Assembly: GCF_965228935.1 (NCBI RefSeq)
Contig: NZ_OZ245846.1
Span: forward strand, 62,001 to 126,000
DNA: 64,000 nt
Reading direction: 5' to 3'
Origin: Ulvibacterium sp965228935
GTDB taxonomy: Bacteria; Bacteroidota; Bacteroidia; Flavobacteriales; Flavobacteriaceae
Below the pieces are notes generated by a model that was given only the letters and a program-made list of their open reading frames with translations, did not search any database and was not told the origin of the DNA. Below are positions 1 through 8,370 of the stretch, in pieces. The position numbers and the translations under genes are program-made. Each line of letters starts with the position of its first letter. Positions within the stretch are counted from its first letter, which is position 1.

Positions 1-300
1 GATGAGAAACGAGACCTGTTCCGCTACTTCCACCGCATCGGTCACCTGGATTTCCTTAAAAACCTTTTCCGGTACATCAACTATATATAGGAGATTGAGA
101 TAGTCCACGAATTTTTCAAGGATGAGAAAATAGACCTTTTCATGGAGTGTGGCCTGTAAATCGGCGGGTTCAACATCCAATGAAAAATCGATAGGGATAT
201 TGGCCAACCCAAAATCCTTTTCCAATTGGATTACCAATTTGCCATATAAGCCCTGGTCTTCGGCACTTTGTAAGAGCTCGGTACTATTGGGGAAATTCAT
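1..300 (-). CDS. Hypothetical protein, N-terminal part only (runs off the window)
   Basis: An open frame starts with ATG at position 300 and stays open to base 1, giving about 100 residues. The C-terminus is outside the window. The protein begins MNFPNSTELLQSAEDQG and is acidic, with alternating hydrophobic positions and no signal peptide or membrane segment. This suggests a small soluble helical protein. I do not recognise the family. It is divergent from the SRPBCC gene, with about 200 bases of AT-rich DNA between them in which I see nothing definite. Codon use is clearly coding, with an uninterrupted frame and flavobacterial amino-acid composition. Confidence 0.7.
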   Translation of the reverse strand, partial: MNFPNSTELLQSAEDQGLYGKLVIQLEKDFGLANIPIDFSLDVEPADLQATLHEKVYFLILEKFVDYLNLLYIVDVPEKVFKEIQVTDAVEVAEQVSFLI

Positions 301-506
301 GACCATATCCTATCTACGAGTTTTTGGAAGCTTTGGTTTACCCTTCCGAAATATACTCAAGGGAAAACTCAAATTCAAGTTCATGATTAAATTCAATTTA
401 AGCACATGAAAGGAAAGAGCACCTAATGGGAGTCGGGTGATTTCATACAAGAACATCAAAAATCTCCTATCTTAGTTCTAGCCATAAAGGATAAAATCTT
501 AATGGG

Positions 507-932
507 ATGATGAAAACGATTACTTGGAAAATCCATTTAAAATCCGGTCCTGATGAAGTTTTTCAATTACTCGCAACTTCTGGGGGAAGAACAAAATTCT
601 GGTCCGAAAAGGCAACCGAAAAGGACGGTGTAATACACTTCCTGTTTCCAAATGGGCACACCTATGATGGTCAAATACTAAAGAATATCGGTAACAAAGA
701 ATTCCATTTGGACTATTTCAATAGCCTGGTAAAATTTCAACTGGAGCGAGCCGAAGACGGTGGAACCAACCTTACTTTAATCAATGAAAATGTGTCTGAA
801 AGTGATTTTTCCGAAGTACATGCCGGATGGATATCCGTATTGATGAACCTTAAGGCAGTGGCCGATTTCCAATGTGATCTGAGAAACCACGATCCAAAAA
901 GAACCTGGGATCAAGGCTATGTGGATAATTAA
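507..932 (+). CDS. SRPBCC (START-like) domain protein
   Basis: The protein has 141 residues, the usual size of a single SRPBCC/AHSA1-type domain. It starts with a beta-strand (MKTITWKIHLKSGPDEVF) and shows the family's WxxFW-like signature as residues GGRTKFWSEKA. It ends in a long amphipathic helix around the segment HAGWISVLMNLKAVADF. Such domains form a hydrophobic cavity that binds lipids or other small ligands, and nothing here shows the ligand. Two adjacent ATG codons (507 and 510) are equally possible starts. It stands alone between a divergent unknown gene and a GC-rich non-coding patch, so context does not help with function. Confidence 0.75.
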   Translation: MMKTITWKIHLKSGPDEVFQLLATSGGRTKFWSEKATEKDGVIHFLFPNGHTYDGQILKNIGNKEFHLDYFNSLVKFQLERAEDGGTNLTLINENVSESDFSEVHAGWISVLMNLKAVADFQCDLRNHDPKRTWDQGYVDN

Positions 933-1073
933 AGAAAAAGCTCTTTTAAACTAATCTCAACGCATAATCTTCATCATAGGCATCCTATCTTCCTATGGCA
1001 AAAGTTTGCCTCAGTAGTTTATTGATTACCTACCTGGCATGCCTTTGGCGGGTAAACACTTGGGCAAGCCGGC

Positions 1074-1111
1074 AAACCCGCCCGAACGTGCCGTTCGGTA
1101 CGGGCGGGGTT
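1074..1111. repeat. GC-rich imperfect hairpin, possible mobile-element relic
   Basis: The core CCGAACG (1082-1088) and CGTTCGG (1092-1098) form a perfect 7-bp stem with a TGC loop. It is extended outward by AACCCGC (1075-1081) pairing with GCGGGGTT (1104-1111) with one bulge and a small internal loop. The surrounding 1037-1127 stretch is far richer in GC than its flanks. No poly-T tract follows, so it is not a normal terminator. It lies between the SRPBCC gene and a convergent membrane-protein gene. It could be a dispersed intergenic repeat or the remnant of a mobile element. Confidence 0.5.
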
Positions 1112-1174
1112 CGGTACCAACCGACCCAATTACTTATAGTGGAAACCATTCCCCCTAAGACCAACCAAAATAAT

Positions 1175-1558
1175 TTACCGCTGTAATCGATAAAAGATGT
1201 AAGGTGCTATGGTGATCCAAATGAGTACAATTATCCAGATTCGGCCTTTCAGCACATTATAGTCTTGGAGAAGCTTACTCCAGGAATGACCGGCGACGTA
1301 ATGTCCAAATAGAAATTCAAATGAGACCGTAAGACCTAGCCATAGTAAACCAATGGCAATTGCTTGTTCAGTTGACTCAGGTTTCCAATTCAGAATCAAT
1401 ATCCAAATATAAATTCCAAATAATATTACTAATGTGACAGTGGAAGCTTGATGAGCACCCAATTCATTTAGCCGACTTGCAAGGACTTCTTCTCGGAAGA
1501 TTCCGTTGGCGATGGCAACGAAAATCATGGGTACCCAAGCGATGAGGTATTTCCACAT
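1175..1558 (-). CDS. Small integral membrane protein, unknown function
   Basis: The protein has 127 residues and four hydrophobic segments, roughly residues 4-22, 38-56, 66-86 and 104-122. The linkers are short and polar and the last helix is aromatic-rich (IWIIVLIWITIAPYIF). Residues FREEVLA and the GHYVAGHSW loop between helices 3 and 4 are the only conserved-looking polar stretches. The two histidines there could bind a metal or haem, but that is a guess. I do not recognise the family. The gene is a single transcription unit on the minus strand, convergent with the SRPBCC gene. Confidence 0.65.
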   Translation of the reverse strand: MWKYLIAWVPMIFVAIANGIFREEVLASRLNELGAHQASTVTLVILFGIYIWILILNWKPESTEQAIAIGLLWLGLTVSFEFLFGHYVAGHSWSKLLQDYNVLKGRIWIIVLIWITIAPYIFYRLQR

Positions 1559-1719
1559 AACAAATGTTCAATGGCAAATATGAAAACTAAATCATTGATT
1601 TTACATCTAATCAACTGGACATGGGGAAATTGGCAATAAACACTATTATATTGCAAGGAACAACAACACCTCCTATGGATTATTTCGAGCGGATTTCCAT
1701 AATAGAGAATCCTGCTTAA

Positions 1720-2748
1720 TCACCTTACCCCTCCTGATCTAACCTTTTGCTCCCAGTCCCAAGCGGATTTCATGGCCTCGTCCAAGGTATACTTTGCCTT
1801 CCAGCCCAGAACTTCATTGGCCTTGGTAGTATCCGCATAGGCGGAGGTTATATCCCCGGCACGCCTACCTACAATTTGGTAGTTCAATTTTTTGCCGGAT
1901 ACCCGTTCAAAGCTTTGGATGACCTGTAGTACAGAACTTCCCTTGCCCGTACCCACGTTAAAAACCTCATAGTTATCCTTATTTTTTCCTTCCAGTAACC
2001 GTTGTAGGGCAACCACATGGGCCTTGGCCAAATCTACCACATAGATATAATCCCTAACACAAGTACCATCTTCGGTAGGGTAGTCATCCCCGAACACGGA
2101 AAGTTGTTCACGAAGCCCCATTGCCGTCTGGGTTATGAAAGGTACTAAGTTTTGCGGCACGCCAATGGGCAGTTCCCCGATTTCCGTACTGGGATGGGCG
2201 CCCATAGGATTAAAATAACGTAGTGAAACGGCCTTTAAATTAGGGGTCACCTTACAGGTATCCCGAATAATTTCCTCCCCGATCTGTTTGGTGTTTCCAT
2301 AGGGTGATTCGGCCGGTCTTACCGGGGCATTTTCGGTAATGGGCATTTTGTCGGCCTGCCCATATACCGTACAGGATGAACTGAAAATAAAGCTCGATTT
2401 TCCCTTTTTGGAGAGTTCCTGCAACAAGTAAACCAAGGTGCCCAGGTTATTCTCATAGTAGAGTAAAGGGTTCTCCACACTTTCGCCCACCGCTTTGGAG
2501 GCTGCAAAATGGATGACCCCCTCTATATCTTGATGGCGCTTGAAAAAATCCTGTACCTTTTCTTTTTCCCGTAAATCCAGTTTTTCAAAAATCGGCACCT
2601 TTCCCGTAATTGAAATAATCCCTTGCAACACTTTTTCATCGGCATTGGAACAGTCATCGATTATGACCACTTCAAAGCCTTCATTTTGAAGCTCCACAAC
2701 GGTATGGGAACCTATAAATCCAAGGCCTCCGGTTACAAGTATTTTCAT
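1720..2748 (-). CDS. galE: UDP-glucose 4-epimerase
   Basis: The 342-residue length matches GalE. The N-terminal Rossmann motif is T6GGLGFIG13. The catalytic pair of extended short-chain dehydrogenases is Y150xxxK154, in SPYGNTK, preceded by the serine-rich strand FSSSCTVYG that supplies the catalytic Ser/Thr. The enzyme interconverts UDP-glucose and UDP-galactose (or the N-acetyl forms) in the cytoplasm with bound NAD. The gene lies 54 bases downstream of a DegT-type aminotransferase on the same strand, a pairing that suggests nucleotide-sugar supply for lipopolysaccharide or other surface glycans. The family also contains UDP-glucuronate epimerases, so the exact sugar is not fixed by sequence. 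Confidence 0.9.
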   Translation of the reverse strand: MKILVTGGLGFIGSHTVVELQNEGFEVVIIDDCSNADEKVLQGIISITGKVPIFEKLDLREKEKVQDFFKRHQDIEGVIHFAASKAVGESVENPLLYYENNLGTLVYLLQELSKKGKSSFIFSSSCTVYGQADKMPITENAPVRPAESPYGNTKQIGEEIIRDTCKVTPNLKAVSLRYFNPMGAHPSTEIGELPIGVPQNLVPFITQTAMGLREQLSVFGDDYPTEDGTCVRDYIYVVDLAKAHVVALQRLLEGKNKDNYEVFNVGTGKGSSVLQVIQSFERVSGKKLNYQIVGRRAGDITSAYADTTKANEVLGWKAKYTLDEAMKSAWDWEQKVRSGGVR

Positions 2749-2802
2749 GGACTAAATTATTTAGGGTTAAGAATTGTCACTCGTTTTTAGGATGTGCAAA
2801 AA

Positions 2803-3957
2803 TCAGTGTTTTACAAATTGTAAGACAGTATTTGTAATATAGGTTATCTGTTCATCGTCCAATTCCGTGTGCATAGGCAGGGAAATTACCTCTTGTACCA
2901 ATTGATTGGTTACGGGAAAATCCGCCTCCCTATAGCGTTCGTCGGCATAGGCTTTTTGTTTGTGAAGCGGAATTGGATAATAGATGCCGTATGGTATCCC
3001 TTTTTCGCCCAAATGTTGCGCCAGGGCATCTCTTTTCCCGTTGGTAATCCGTAGCGTATATTGATGGAATACATGGCAGTCACAGGTGTCGCAAATACCT
3101 TCACACCGGTTAACCGTTTTGGGAACGATGATATGCTCTTGATTTTCAAAAGCCTTGGTATATTTTCGAGCGGCTACTCTTCGGGCATCGCAATACCCAT
3201 CCAGTTTGGGCAATTTGGCCCTTAGTACGGCGGCCTGGATGGAATCCAGACGGGAATTGACGCCCACCACATCATGATGATACCGTTTGTACATCCCATG
3301 GTTGACCATTCCGCGAATCGTATGTGCCAAATCATCGTTATTGGTAAATATGGCACCTCCATCCCCATAGGCCCCTAAATTTTTGGAAGGGAAAAAAGAG
3401 GTACAACCCACATGCCCTATGGTACCAGCTTTTTGCTTTGTACCATCGGGGAAAACATAATTCGCCCCAATGGCCTGGGCATTATCCTCTATAATATAAA
3501 GATTATGCTTTTCGGCCAATTTTAATAGGGCATCCATATCGGCACACTGTCCAAATAGGTGTACCGGTACAATGGCCTTGGTCTTTGGAGTAATGGCCCT
3601 TTCTATGGCGGCAATGTCTATATTAAAGGAATCTGGCTCCACATCCACCAAAATCGGGGTCAATTGCAACAAAGCAATTACTTCCACTGTTGCCGCAAAA
3701 GTGAAGTCCGCAGTAATAACCTCATCGCCCGGCCGTAATCCAAGGCCCATCATTGCAATCTGGAGGGAATCGGTTCCATTGGCACATGGAATAACGTGTT
3801 TTACACCGAGATAGTCTTCCAATTCTTTTTGGAAAGTGTGTACTTCGGGGCCGTTGATGAAAGCCGAACTCTCTAAAATTTGGGTAATGGAACTGGTAAT
3901 CTGCTCCTTGATGGACTGGTACTGACCGCCCAGGTCTACCATTTGAATCTTTCGCAT
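2803..3957 (-). CDS. DegT/DnrJ/EryC1-type sugar aminotransferase
   Basis: A PLP-dependent aminotransferase of the sugar-nucleotide family, 384 residues from the chosen start MRKIQMVDLGGQ. A start seven codons upstream is possible but adds residues the family does not have. The PLP lysine is K192 in FFPSKNLGAYGDGG. EDNAQAIGA (about 158-166) supplies the cofactor-binding Asp, and GTDSLQIA binds phosphate. Members convert keto-sugar nucleotides to amino sugars for surface polysaccharides. An unusual insert carries C285-x3-C289-x2-C292-x-C294 just before the conserved HQYTLR strand. It probably forms an operon with galE and is divergent from waaA. Confidence 0.88.
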   Translation of the reverse strand: MRKIQMVDLGGQYQSIKEQITSSITQILESSAFINGPEVHTFQKELEDYLGVKHVIPCANGTDSLQIAMMGLGLRPGDEVITADFTFAATVEVIALLQLTPILVDVEPDSFNIDIAAIERAITPKTKAIVPVHLFGQCADMDALLKLAEKHNLYIIEDNAQAIGANYVFPDGTKQKAGTIGHVGCTSFFPSKNLGAYGDGGAIFTNNDDLAHTIRGMVNHGMYKRYHHDVVGVNSRLDSIQAAVLRAKLPKLDGYCDARRVAARKYTKAFENQEHIIVPKTVNRCEGICDTCDCHVFHQYTLRITNGKRDALAQHLGEKGIPYGIYYPIPLHKQKAYADERYREADFPVTNQLVQEVISLPMHTELDDEQITYITNTVLQFVKH

Positions 3958-4050
3958 GGAAACGGATTGAAATTGCAAAGGTACAAAAATAGCTAAGGTA
4001 GCTTATGCATTTATGGAAAGAACCGTATTTTAGCCGCAAACGATTGCCTG

Positions 4051-5286
4051 GTGTATCTTCTCTATAATCTTGTTGTCCATATTACCTGTTTTTTTTTAAG
4101 GTTGACGGCAATCTTTCATCCCAAGATCAAACTTTTTGTAAAGGGAAGGGATCGGACTTTTGATACCCTAGAAAAATCGATCTCCAAGCAGGACAGAACA
4201 ATCTGGATGCACGTCGCCTCTTTGGGCGAGTTTGAGCAGGGACTGCCTGTACTGGAAAAACTGAAAACGGCATATCCCGATTTCAAAATCCTGGTCACCT
4301 TTTTCTCTCCCTCAGGTTACGAAGTAAAGAAGAATACCACGGCTTCGGATATCGTTACCTATCTTCCTATGGACACCCGAAAAAATGCAAAACGTTTCCT
4401 GGAAACCGTTAATCCGCAATTGGCACTGTTCGTAAAGTATGAAATCTGGCCTAATTATTTGAAATTGCTGGCGGAAGGAGAAGTTCCTACCCTTTTGATC
4501 TCTGCACTATTTAAAAAGGAAAAGATCTATTTTAAGGCTTACGGAGGATTTATGCGAAAAGCACTAAAGTCGTTCACCCATTTCTTCGTCCAGGATACAC
4601 ATTCAAAAAGTCTTTTAGGGTCTCTGGGTTTTGATAATGTCACGGTAAGTGGGGACACCCGCTTCGATAGGGTATCCGAAATTTTGGAACGGGACAATCA
4701 GCTATCCTTTATGGAAGATTTTAAGGGAACCGATCTTTGTTTTATCGGAGGGAGTACATGGCCCGAGGATGAGGAAATCATAACGGAATTCATCAATACC
4801 TCGCAAAGGCCATTGAAGTATGTACTGGCTCCCCATAATATAAAGGAAAACCACATTGCTACCTTAAAAAAATCGATTCAAAGGAAGGTCGTTTTGTATT
4901 CGGAAATGGAAGGAAAGGATCTTTCTGGTTTTGAGGTGCTCCTAGTGGATACTATAGGCCTATTGACCAAAATATATAGCTATGCGGATGTGGCCTATGT
5001 AGGTGGTGGCTTTGCCACGGGCCTTCACAATACATTGGAACCGGCAGTATTCGGTATACCCGTGGTCATAGGCCCCGAATATGAAGGCTTCAATGAAGCC
5101 GAGGAATTGGTGGACCGTGGTGGAATTTTGGTCGTTAACACCCCTATGGAGTTTTCCAACACACTGGACCGGCTTATAACAGATAGGGAATATCTCAATC
5201 AGATTGGGCGAATCAATGCTGCGTACGTTGCTGAAAAAAGAGGTGCGGGCATCCAAATAATGGGTTATATCCGTAAATTACTTTGA
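4051..5286 (+). CDS. waaA: 3-deoxy-D-manno-octulosonic acid (Kdo) transferase
   Basis: WaaA (KdtA) moves Kdo from CMP-Kdo to lipid IVA at the inner face of the cytoplasmic membrane, starting the lipopolysaccharide core. The 411-residue length is typical. An N-terminal hydrophobic anchor (YLLYNLVVHITCFFLRL) precedes the HVASLGEFEQ motif that holds the catalytic glutamate. The C-terminal GT-B half has YVGGGFATGLHNTLEPAVFG and IGPEYEGFNEAEEL, the CMP-sugar-binding signature. The only in-frame start before the anchor is GTG at 4051. It is divergent from the aminotransferase gene and followed at 18 bases by a small lipoprotein gene, probably co-transcribed. Confidence 0.92.
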   Translation: MYLLYNLVVHITCFFLRLTAIFHPKIKLFVKGRDRTFDTLEKSISKQDRTIWMHVASLGEFEQGLPVLEKLKTAYPDFKILVTFFSPSGYEVKKNTTASDIVTYLPMDTRKNAKRFLETVNPQLALFVKYEIWPNYLKLLAEGEVPTLLISALFKKEKIYFKAYGGFMRKALKSFTHFFVQDTHSKSLLGSLGFDNVTVSGDTRFDRVSEILERDNQLSFMEDFKGTDLCFIGGSTWPEDEEIITEFINTSQRPLKYVLAPHNIKENHIATLKKSIQRKVVLYSEMEGKDLSGFEVLLVDTIGLLTKIYSYADVAYVGGGFATGLHNTLEPAVFGIPVVIGPEYEGFNEAEELVDRGGILVVNTPMEFSNTLDRLITDREYLNQIGRINAAYVAEKRGAGIQIMGYIRKLL

Positions 5287-5304
5287 ATCCCATTACATTG
5301 ACAC

Positions 5305-5541
5305 ATGAAGTTTTCCCCAATTTTTATGCTCTTGGCCATATCCTGTATGGGCCTATTTTCTTGCGGGGAGAACCTCGGGGAAAGAAGGAAAATACATCCC
5401 GATGAACAAACGAAACCGACCATCGAAAAACGGGATTTCCAAAAACCCGTACCTAAACAGAGTCCCGACAGTATCCCTCAAAAAAAGAAAAAATCCAATG
5501 CATTGGACACGCTAAAACCAAGTGTCGCCACATTGGATTGA
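5305..5541 (+). CDS. Small lipoprotein of unknown function
   Basis: The protein has 78 residues with a lipoprotein signal: MKFSPIFMLLAISCMGLFSC, with lipobox L-F-S-C20. The mature part is short, lysine- and proline-rich and low in complexity (for example PKQSPDSIPQKKKKSN), without a predicted fold. It lies 18 bases after waaA and 58 bases before a sugar transporter on the same strand, so it is probably carried on the waaA transcript. I do not recognise a family. The signal peptide and intact frame are the reasons to call it a gene. Confidence 0.65.
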   Translation: MKFSPIFMLLAISCMGLFSCGENLGERRKIHPDEQTKPTIEKRDFQKPVPKQSPDSIPQKKKKSNALDTLKPSVATLD

Positions 5542-5599
5542 CGTTTATTTGCGGTTTGTTTTTTTTTGTTAGCTTTACCGAAATCGACAAACCGAACCT

Positions 5600-6955
5600 A
5601 TGAATTCCAAACTTTTTCGAATTTCACTGACCGCGGCACTGTCCGGGTTTTTGTTTGGTTTTGATACCGTGGTAATCAGTGGGGCAAACCTTCCCATCAA
5701 AGAGCTTTGGAATACTTCACCATGGTTTCACGGCACTTTTATTATGTCCATGGCCCTTTGGGGTACGGTTATTGGATCACTTTTTGGAGGTATTCCCTGT
5801 GACCGTTTTGGCAGAAAAAAGACCCTATTCTGGATAGGTGTTCTTTACGCTGCTTCAGCCTTGGGATCGGCCATAGCCCCAGATCCGTATACCTTCTCTT
5901 TTTTCCGGTTTATCGGAGGCTTAGGGGTAGGTGCTTCATCCGTAGCGGCCCCTATTTATATTTCGGAAATTTCATCTCCGGAAAATCGAGGAAAACTCGG
6001 GGCACTCTATCAATTCAATCTGGTATTGGGGATACTCATCGCCTTTGTTTCCAATTACCTCTTGCAAGGTTTTGGCGGCTCCAATGATTGGCGTTGGATG
6101 TTGGGTGTAGAGGCCATTCCGGCCATTCTTTATACGATTATGGTCATTAAAATTCCTAATAGTCCAAGATGGTTGGCCATTACAAAACAGGATGATGAAG
6201 GTGCGCTAAGAACCTTGAAGCTATTGTTCACTGAGAATCAAGCCCCGGCAAAGCTCCAGGAAATCAAGGAAAGTATCCCGGAGACCCGGACAGGGGAAAA
6301 TCTTTTTTCAAGACAGTACAAAACCCCTTTGATACTTGCCTTTCTTATTGCTTTTTTCAATCAATTATCGGGTATCAACTTTGTGTTGTATTATGCCCCG
6401 GAAATCTTGGAAAGGGCCGGACTCGCGGCACAGGAATCCCTTTTCAGTTCTATTTCCATCGGGATTGTAAACCTGATATTCACTTTTGTTGGGGTTTGGT
6501 TGATCGATAGATTGGGCAGGAAGCAGCTGATGAAAATAGGATCGGTAGGCTATATTGTAAGCCTTGCCATGGTGGGATGGTGTTTTTATAGTGGAGCCAG
6601 CTCGGGATTGCTCTTAACCTTTGTACTTATTTTTATTGCCTCCCATGCCGTAGGGCAAGGGGCTGTGATATGGGTTTTTATTTCCGAAATCTTTCCCAAC
6701 AAGGTTAGGGCTTTTGGTCAATCCTGGGGAACAGGAACCCACTGGGTATTCGCAGCGCTGATTACCTTGGTAACCCCTATTTTTCTGGATGCCGAAAAAG
6801 GTATTTTTAAGGACAATCCATGGCCTATATTCATTTTCTTCTCGGGCATGATGGTGCTTCAATTGGCCTTTGTACTTTTTATGATGCCTGAGACCAAAGG
6901 TGTTTCCCTGGAAGAATTGAGTGCAAAGTTGAGCGGACGGAAAAAAGACGATTAA
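5600..6955 (+). CDS. Sugar porter, major facilitator superfamily
   Basis: A 451-residue protein with about 12 membrane helices and the sugar-porter (GLUT/XylE) signatures. These are DRFGRKKTLFWIG after helix 2, GxGVGASSVAAPIYISE in the helix 4-5 region, PNSPRWLA before the central loop, NQLSGINFVLYYAPEI in helix 7, DRLGRKQLM and PETKGVSLEEL at the C-terminus. Family members import hexoses or pentoses with H+ (or Na+). The QLSGIN helix-7 motif is typical of proton/hexose or xylose symporters, but the substrate cannot be read from sequence. It follows the small lipoprotein gene and may form a separate unit. Confidence 0.88.
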   Translation: MNSKLFRISLTAALSGFLFGFDTVVISGANLPIKELWNTSPWFHGTFIMSMALWGTVIGSLFGGIPCDRFGRKKTLFWIGVLYAASALGSAIAPDPYTFSFFRFIGGLGVGASSVAAPIYISEISSPENRGKLGALYQFNLVLGILIAFVSNYLLQGFGGSNDWRWMLGVEAIPAILYTIMVIKIPNSPRWLAITKQDDEGALRTLKLLFTENQAPAKLQEIKESIPETRTGENLFSRQYKTPLILAFLIAFFNQLSGINFVLYYAPEILERAGLAAQESLFSSISIGIVNLIFTFVGVWLIDRLGRKQLMKIGSVGYIVSLAMVGWCFYSGASSGLLLTFVLIFIASHAVGQGAVIWVFISEIFPNKVRAFGQSWGTGTHWVFAALITLVTPIFLDAEKGIFKDNPWPIFIFFSGMMVLQLAFVLFMMPETKGVSLEELSAKLSGRKKDD

Positions 6956-7097
6956 AAACTAGGATTGGCTCCCTTTACCGAATAAACAAACCGTACACCG
7001 GACGAATAGCCCCTGATTTGGGCCATTAGTCGAAATACCCTCCTAAAACCTTGGCCTTTAGGCGATTATTATGTATATTGTTCTAAATAAACTAATC

Positions 7098-7226
7098 ATG
7101 GAAGAGGAAATCACTTTTGGCGCTAGGGTCTTGAACGGCTTCCTCAGTGTAATGGTGGTGGTTTTAGTCGCCATCCTCTTAGCTGTCGTTGTCTGCCTTA
7201 TTCTGGCGGCCCTTGGATTCTTTTAG
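7098..7226 (+). CDS. 42-residue single-span membrane peptide
   Basis: The frame runs ATG at 7098 to TAG at 7226. The peptide starts MEEEITFGARVLNGF and continues with about 24 unbroken hydrophobic residues (valine, leucine, alanine, isoleucine) up to the C-terminal GFF. The acidic N-terminus and positive Arg suggest a single membrane helix. A strong stem-loop with a T tract follows 75 bases later, which supports a short independent transcript. No family is recognised. It may be a small membrane-protein regulator, or a chance open frame with hydrophobic bias. The clean start, stop and terminator favour a real gene. Confidence 0.5.
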   Translation: MEEEITFGARVLNGFLSVMVVVLVAILLAVVVCLILAALGFF

Positions 7227-7300
7227 ACCAAGAAGTTCAATCTCCCCAAACCTAAGACTTCCCTATGAATTGTTTATGTATTGATTTTGACAAAAGCTAA

Positions 7301-7333
7301 AAGGCCCTTCAGATTTGAAGGGCTTTTTCTTTT
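7301..7333. terminator. Bidirectional intrinsic terminator
   Basis: GCCCTTC (7304-7310) pairs with GAAGGGC (7317-7323) around a six-base loop. TTTTTCTTTT follows on the plus strand and a matching T-rich run on the minus strand (bases before 7304 read AAAAG on plus). It sits between the 42-residue peptide gene and the convergent ATPase gene and can stop both transcripts. Confidence 0.85.
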
Positions 7334-7359
7334 AGATTCCAACAGTTGTTTCAATCCGT

Positions 7360-8055
7360 TTAGACCAATGCGCCTATGGCTCTATTGTGGTTTTCGGCCA
7401 CAATTTGACCATCGAACAAATTGATGACCCGATGCGCGTAATGAGAGTCGCGATCAGAGTGGGTTACCATAACTATGGTCGTATCCTCCTGGTTTAATTC
7501 AGTGAGCAGATTCATGACTTCTATACCATTTTTGGAATCCAGATTACCGGTGGGCTCATCCGCCAGTATCAGTTTTGGATTGGTCACCACGGCCCTGGAA
7601 ATAGCCACCCGCTGTTGTTGACCCCCGGATAACTGATGCGGAAAATGTTTTTCTCGATGGCCGATTTTCATCCGCTCCAAAACATTCATCACTTTTTCCC
7701 GGCGTTCCGCCTTCTTCATTTTCAAGTAAATGAGCGGAAGCTCTACGTTCTCGAAAACCGTAAGTTCATCGATAAGATTGAAACTTTGAAAAACAAAGCC
7801 TAGGTTGCCCTTGCGCAATTCCGTACGCTGGCGTTCCCTCAACCCACTTACCTCATGACCGGCGAATTGATAGCTGCCTTCGGTAGGGTTGTCCAACATA
7901 CCGATAATATTGAGCAGCGTAGATTTTCCACAACCGGAAGGTCCCATAATGGCGGCAAACTCGCCATCCTCAATTTTCATGTTTACATTGTTCAAGGCCA
8001 AGGTCTCCACTTCCTCGGTCCTAAAGCTCTTTCTTAGATTTTGGATCTGTATCAT
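7360..8055 (-). CDS. ABC transporter ATP-binding protein, LolD/MacB-type
   Basis: The 231-residue length is that of a single nucleotide-binding domain. Walker A is GPSGCGKST (about 40-48), the Q-loop is FQSFNLIDELTVFENVELPL, the signature is LSGGQQQR, Walker B is LILADEPTGNLD, and the H-loop is VMVTHS. The N-terminal strand MIQIQNLRKSF and the ENVELPLIY stretch are typical of the LolD/MacB/FtsE group, which drives lipoprotein release, efflux or cell-envelope permeases. No permease gene is adjacent in this window, so the partner must be encoded elsewhere. Its 3' end faces the terminator at 7.3 kb. Confidence 0.9.
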   Translation of the reverse strand: MIQIQNLRKSFRTEEVETLALNNVNMKIEDGEFAAIMGPSGCGKSTLLNIIGMLDNPTEGSYQFAGHEVSGLRERQRTELRKGNLGFVFQSFNLIDELTVFENVELPLIYLKMKKAERREKVMNVLERMKIGHREKHFPHQLSGGQQQRVAISRAVVTNPKLILADEPTGNLDSKNGIEVMNLLTELNQEDTTIVMVTHSDRDSHYAHRVINLFDGQIVAENHNRAIGALV

Positions 8056-8370
8056 TTTTTGATTGATTGATGTGATTGAACTGCGGTTCCTATAAGTAAA
8101 GACTTCGTTTTTTCGATTTCGTGACAGTTTTATTCATATTTTTTTCTTTTGGCCCATGCCTCTTATCTTATAGCCAAGGTTTTCTCCTCACCATACAGGG
8201 AAAGAATTGCCTTGACACACCCTGGCATTCCGGATTCTATTATTCCAAGTAGTTGTATTACCACCTGATCAAAGTCATATGTAACTCCCGGTTATATTCT
8301 TATTTTGCAACCAAAGGATGCATTTTCTATGTTTCTCATTTACTGTATCTTAAGACTATAAAACAAAGCG
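8056..8370. other. Intergenic region, 315 bases, divergent promoters expected
   Basis: This separates the divergently transcribed ATPase and flavodoxin/ferredoxin genes. I see AT-rich DNA with several T runs (for example near 8140-8156) but no convincing dyad, small gene or RNA structure. Promoters for both genes should lie here. Confidence 0.4.

Noticed and set aside
995..1186. 63-residue open frame across the GC-rich hairpin
   Set aside because: It is the translation of a hairpin repeat and flanking non-coding DNA, with no start context or family. I list the repeat instead.
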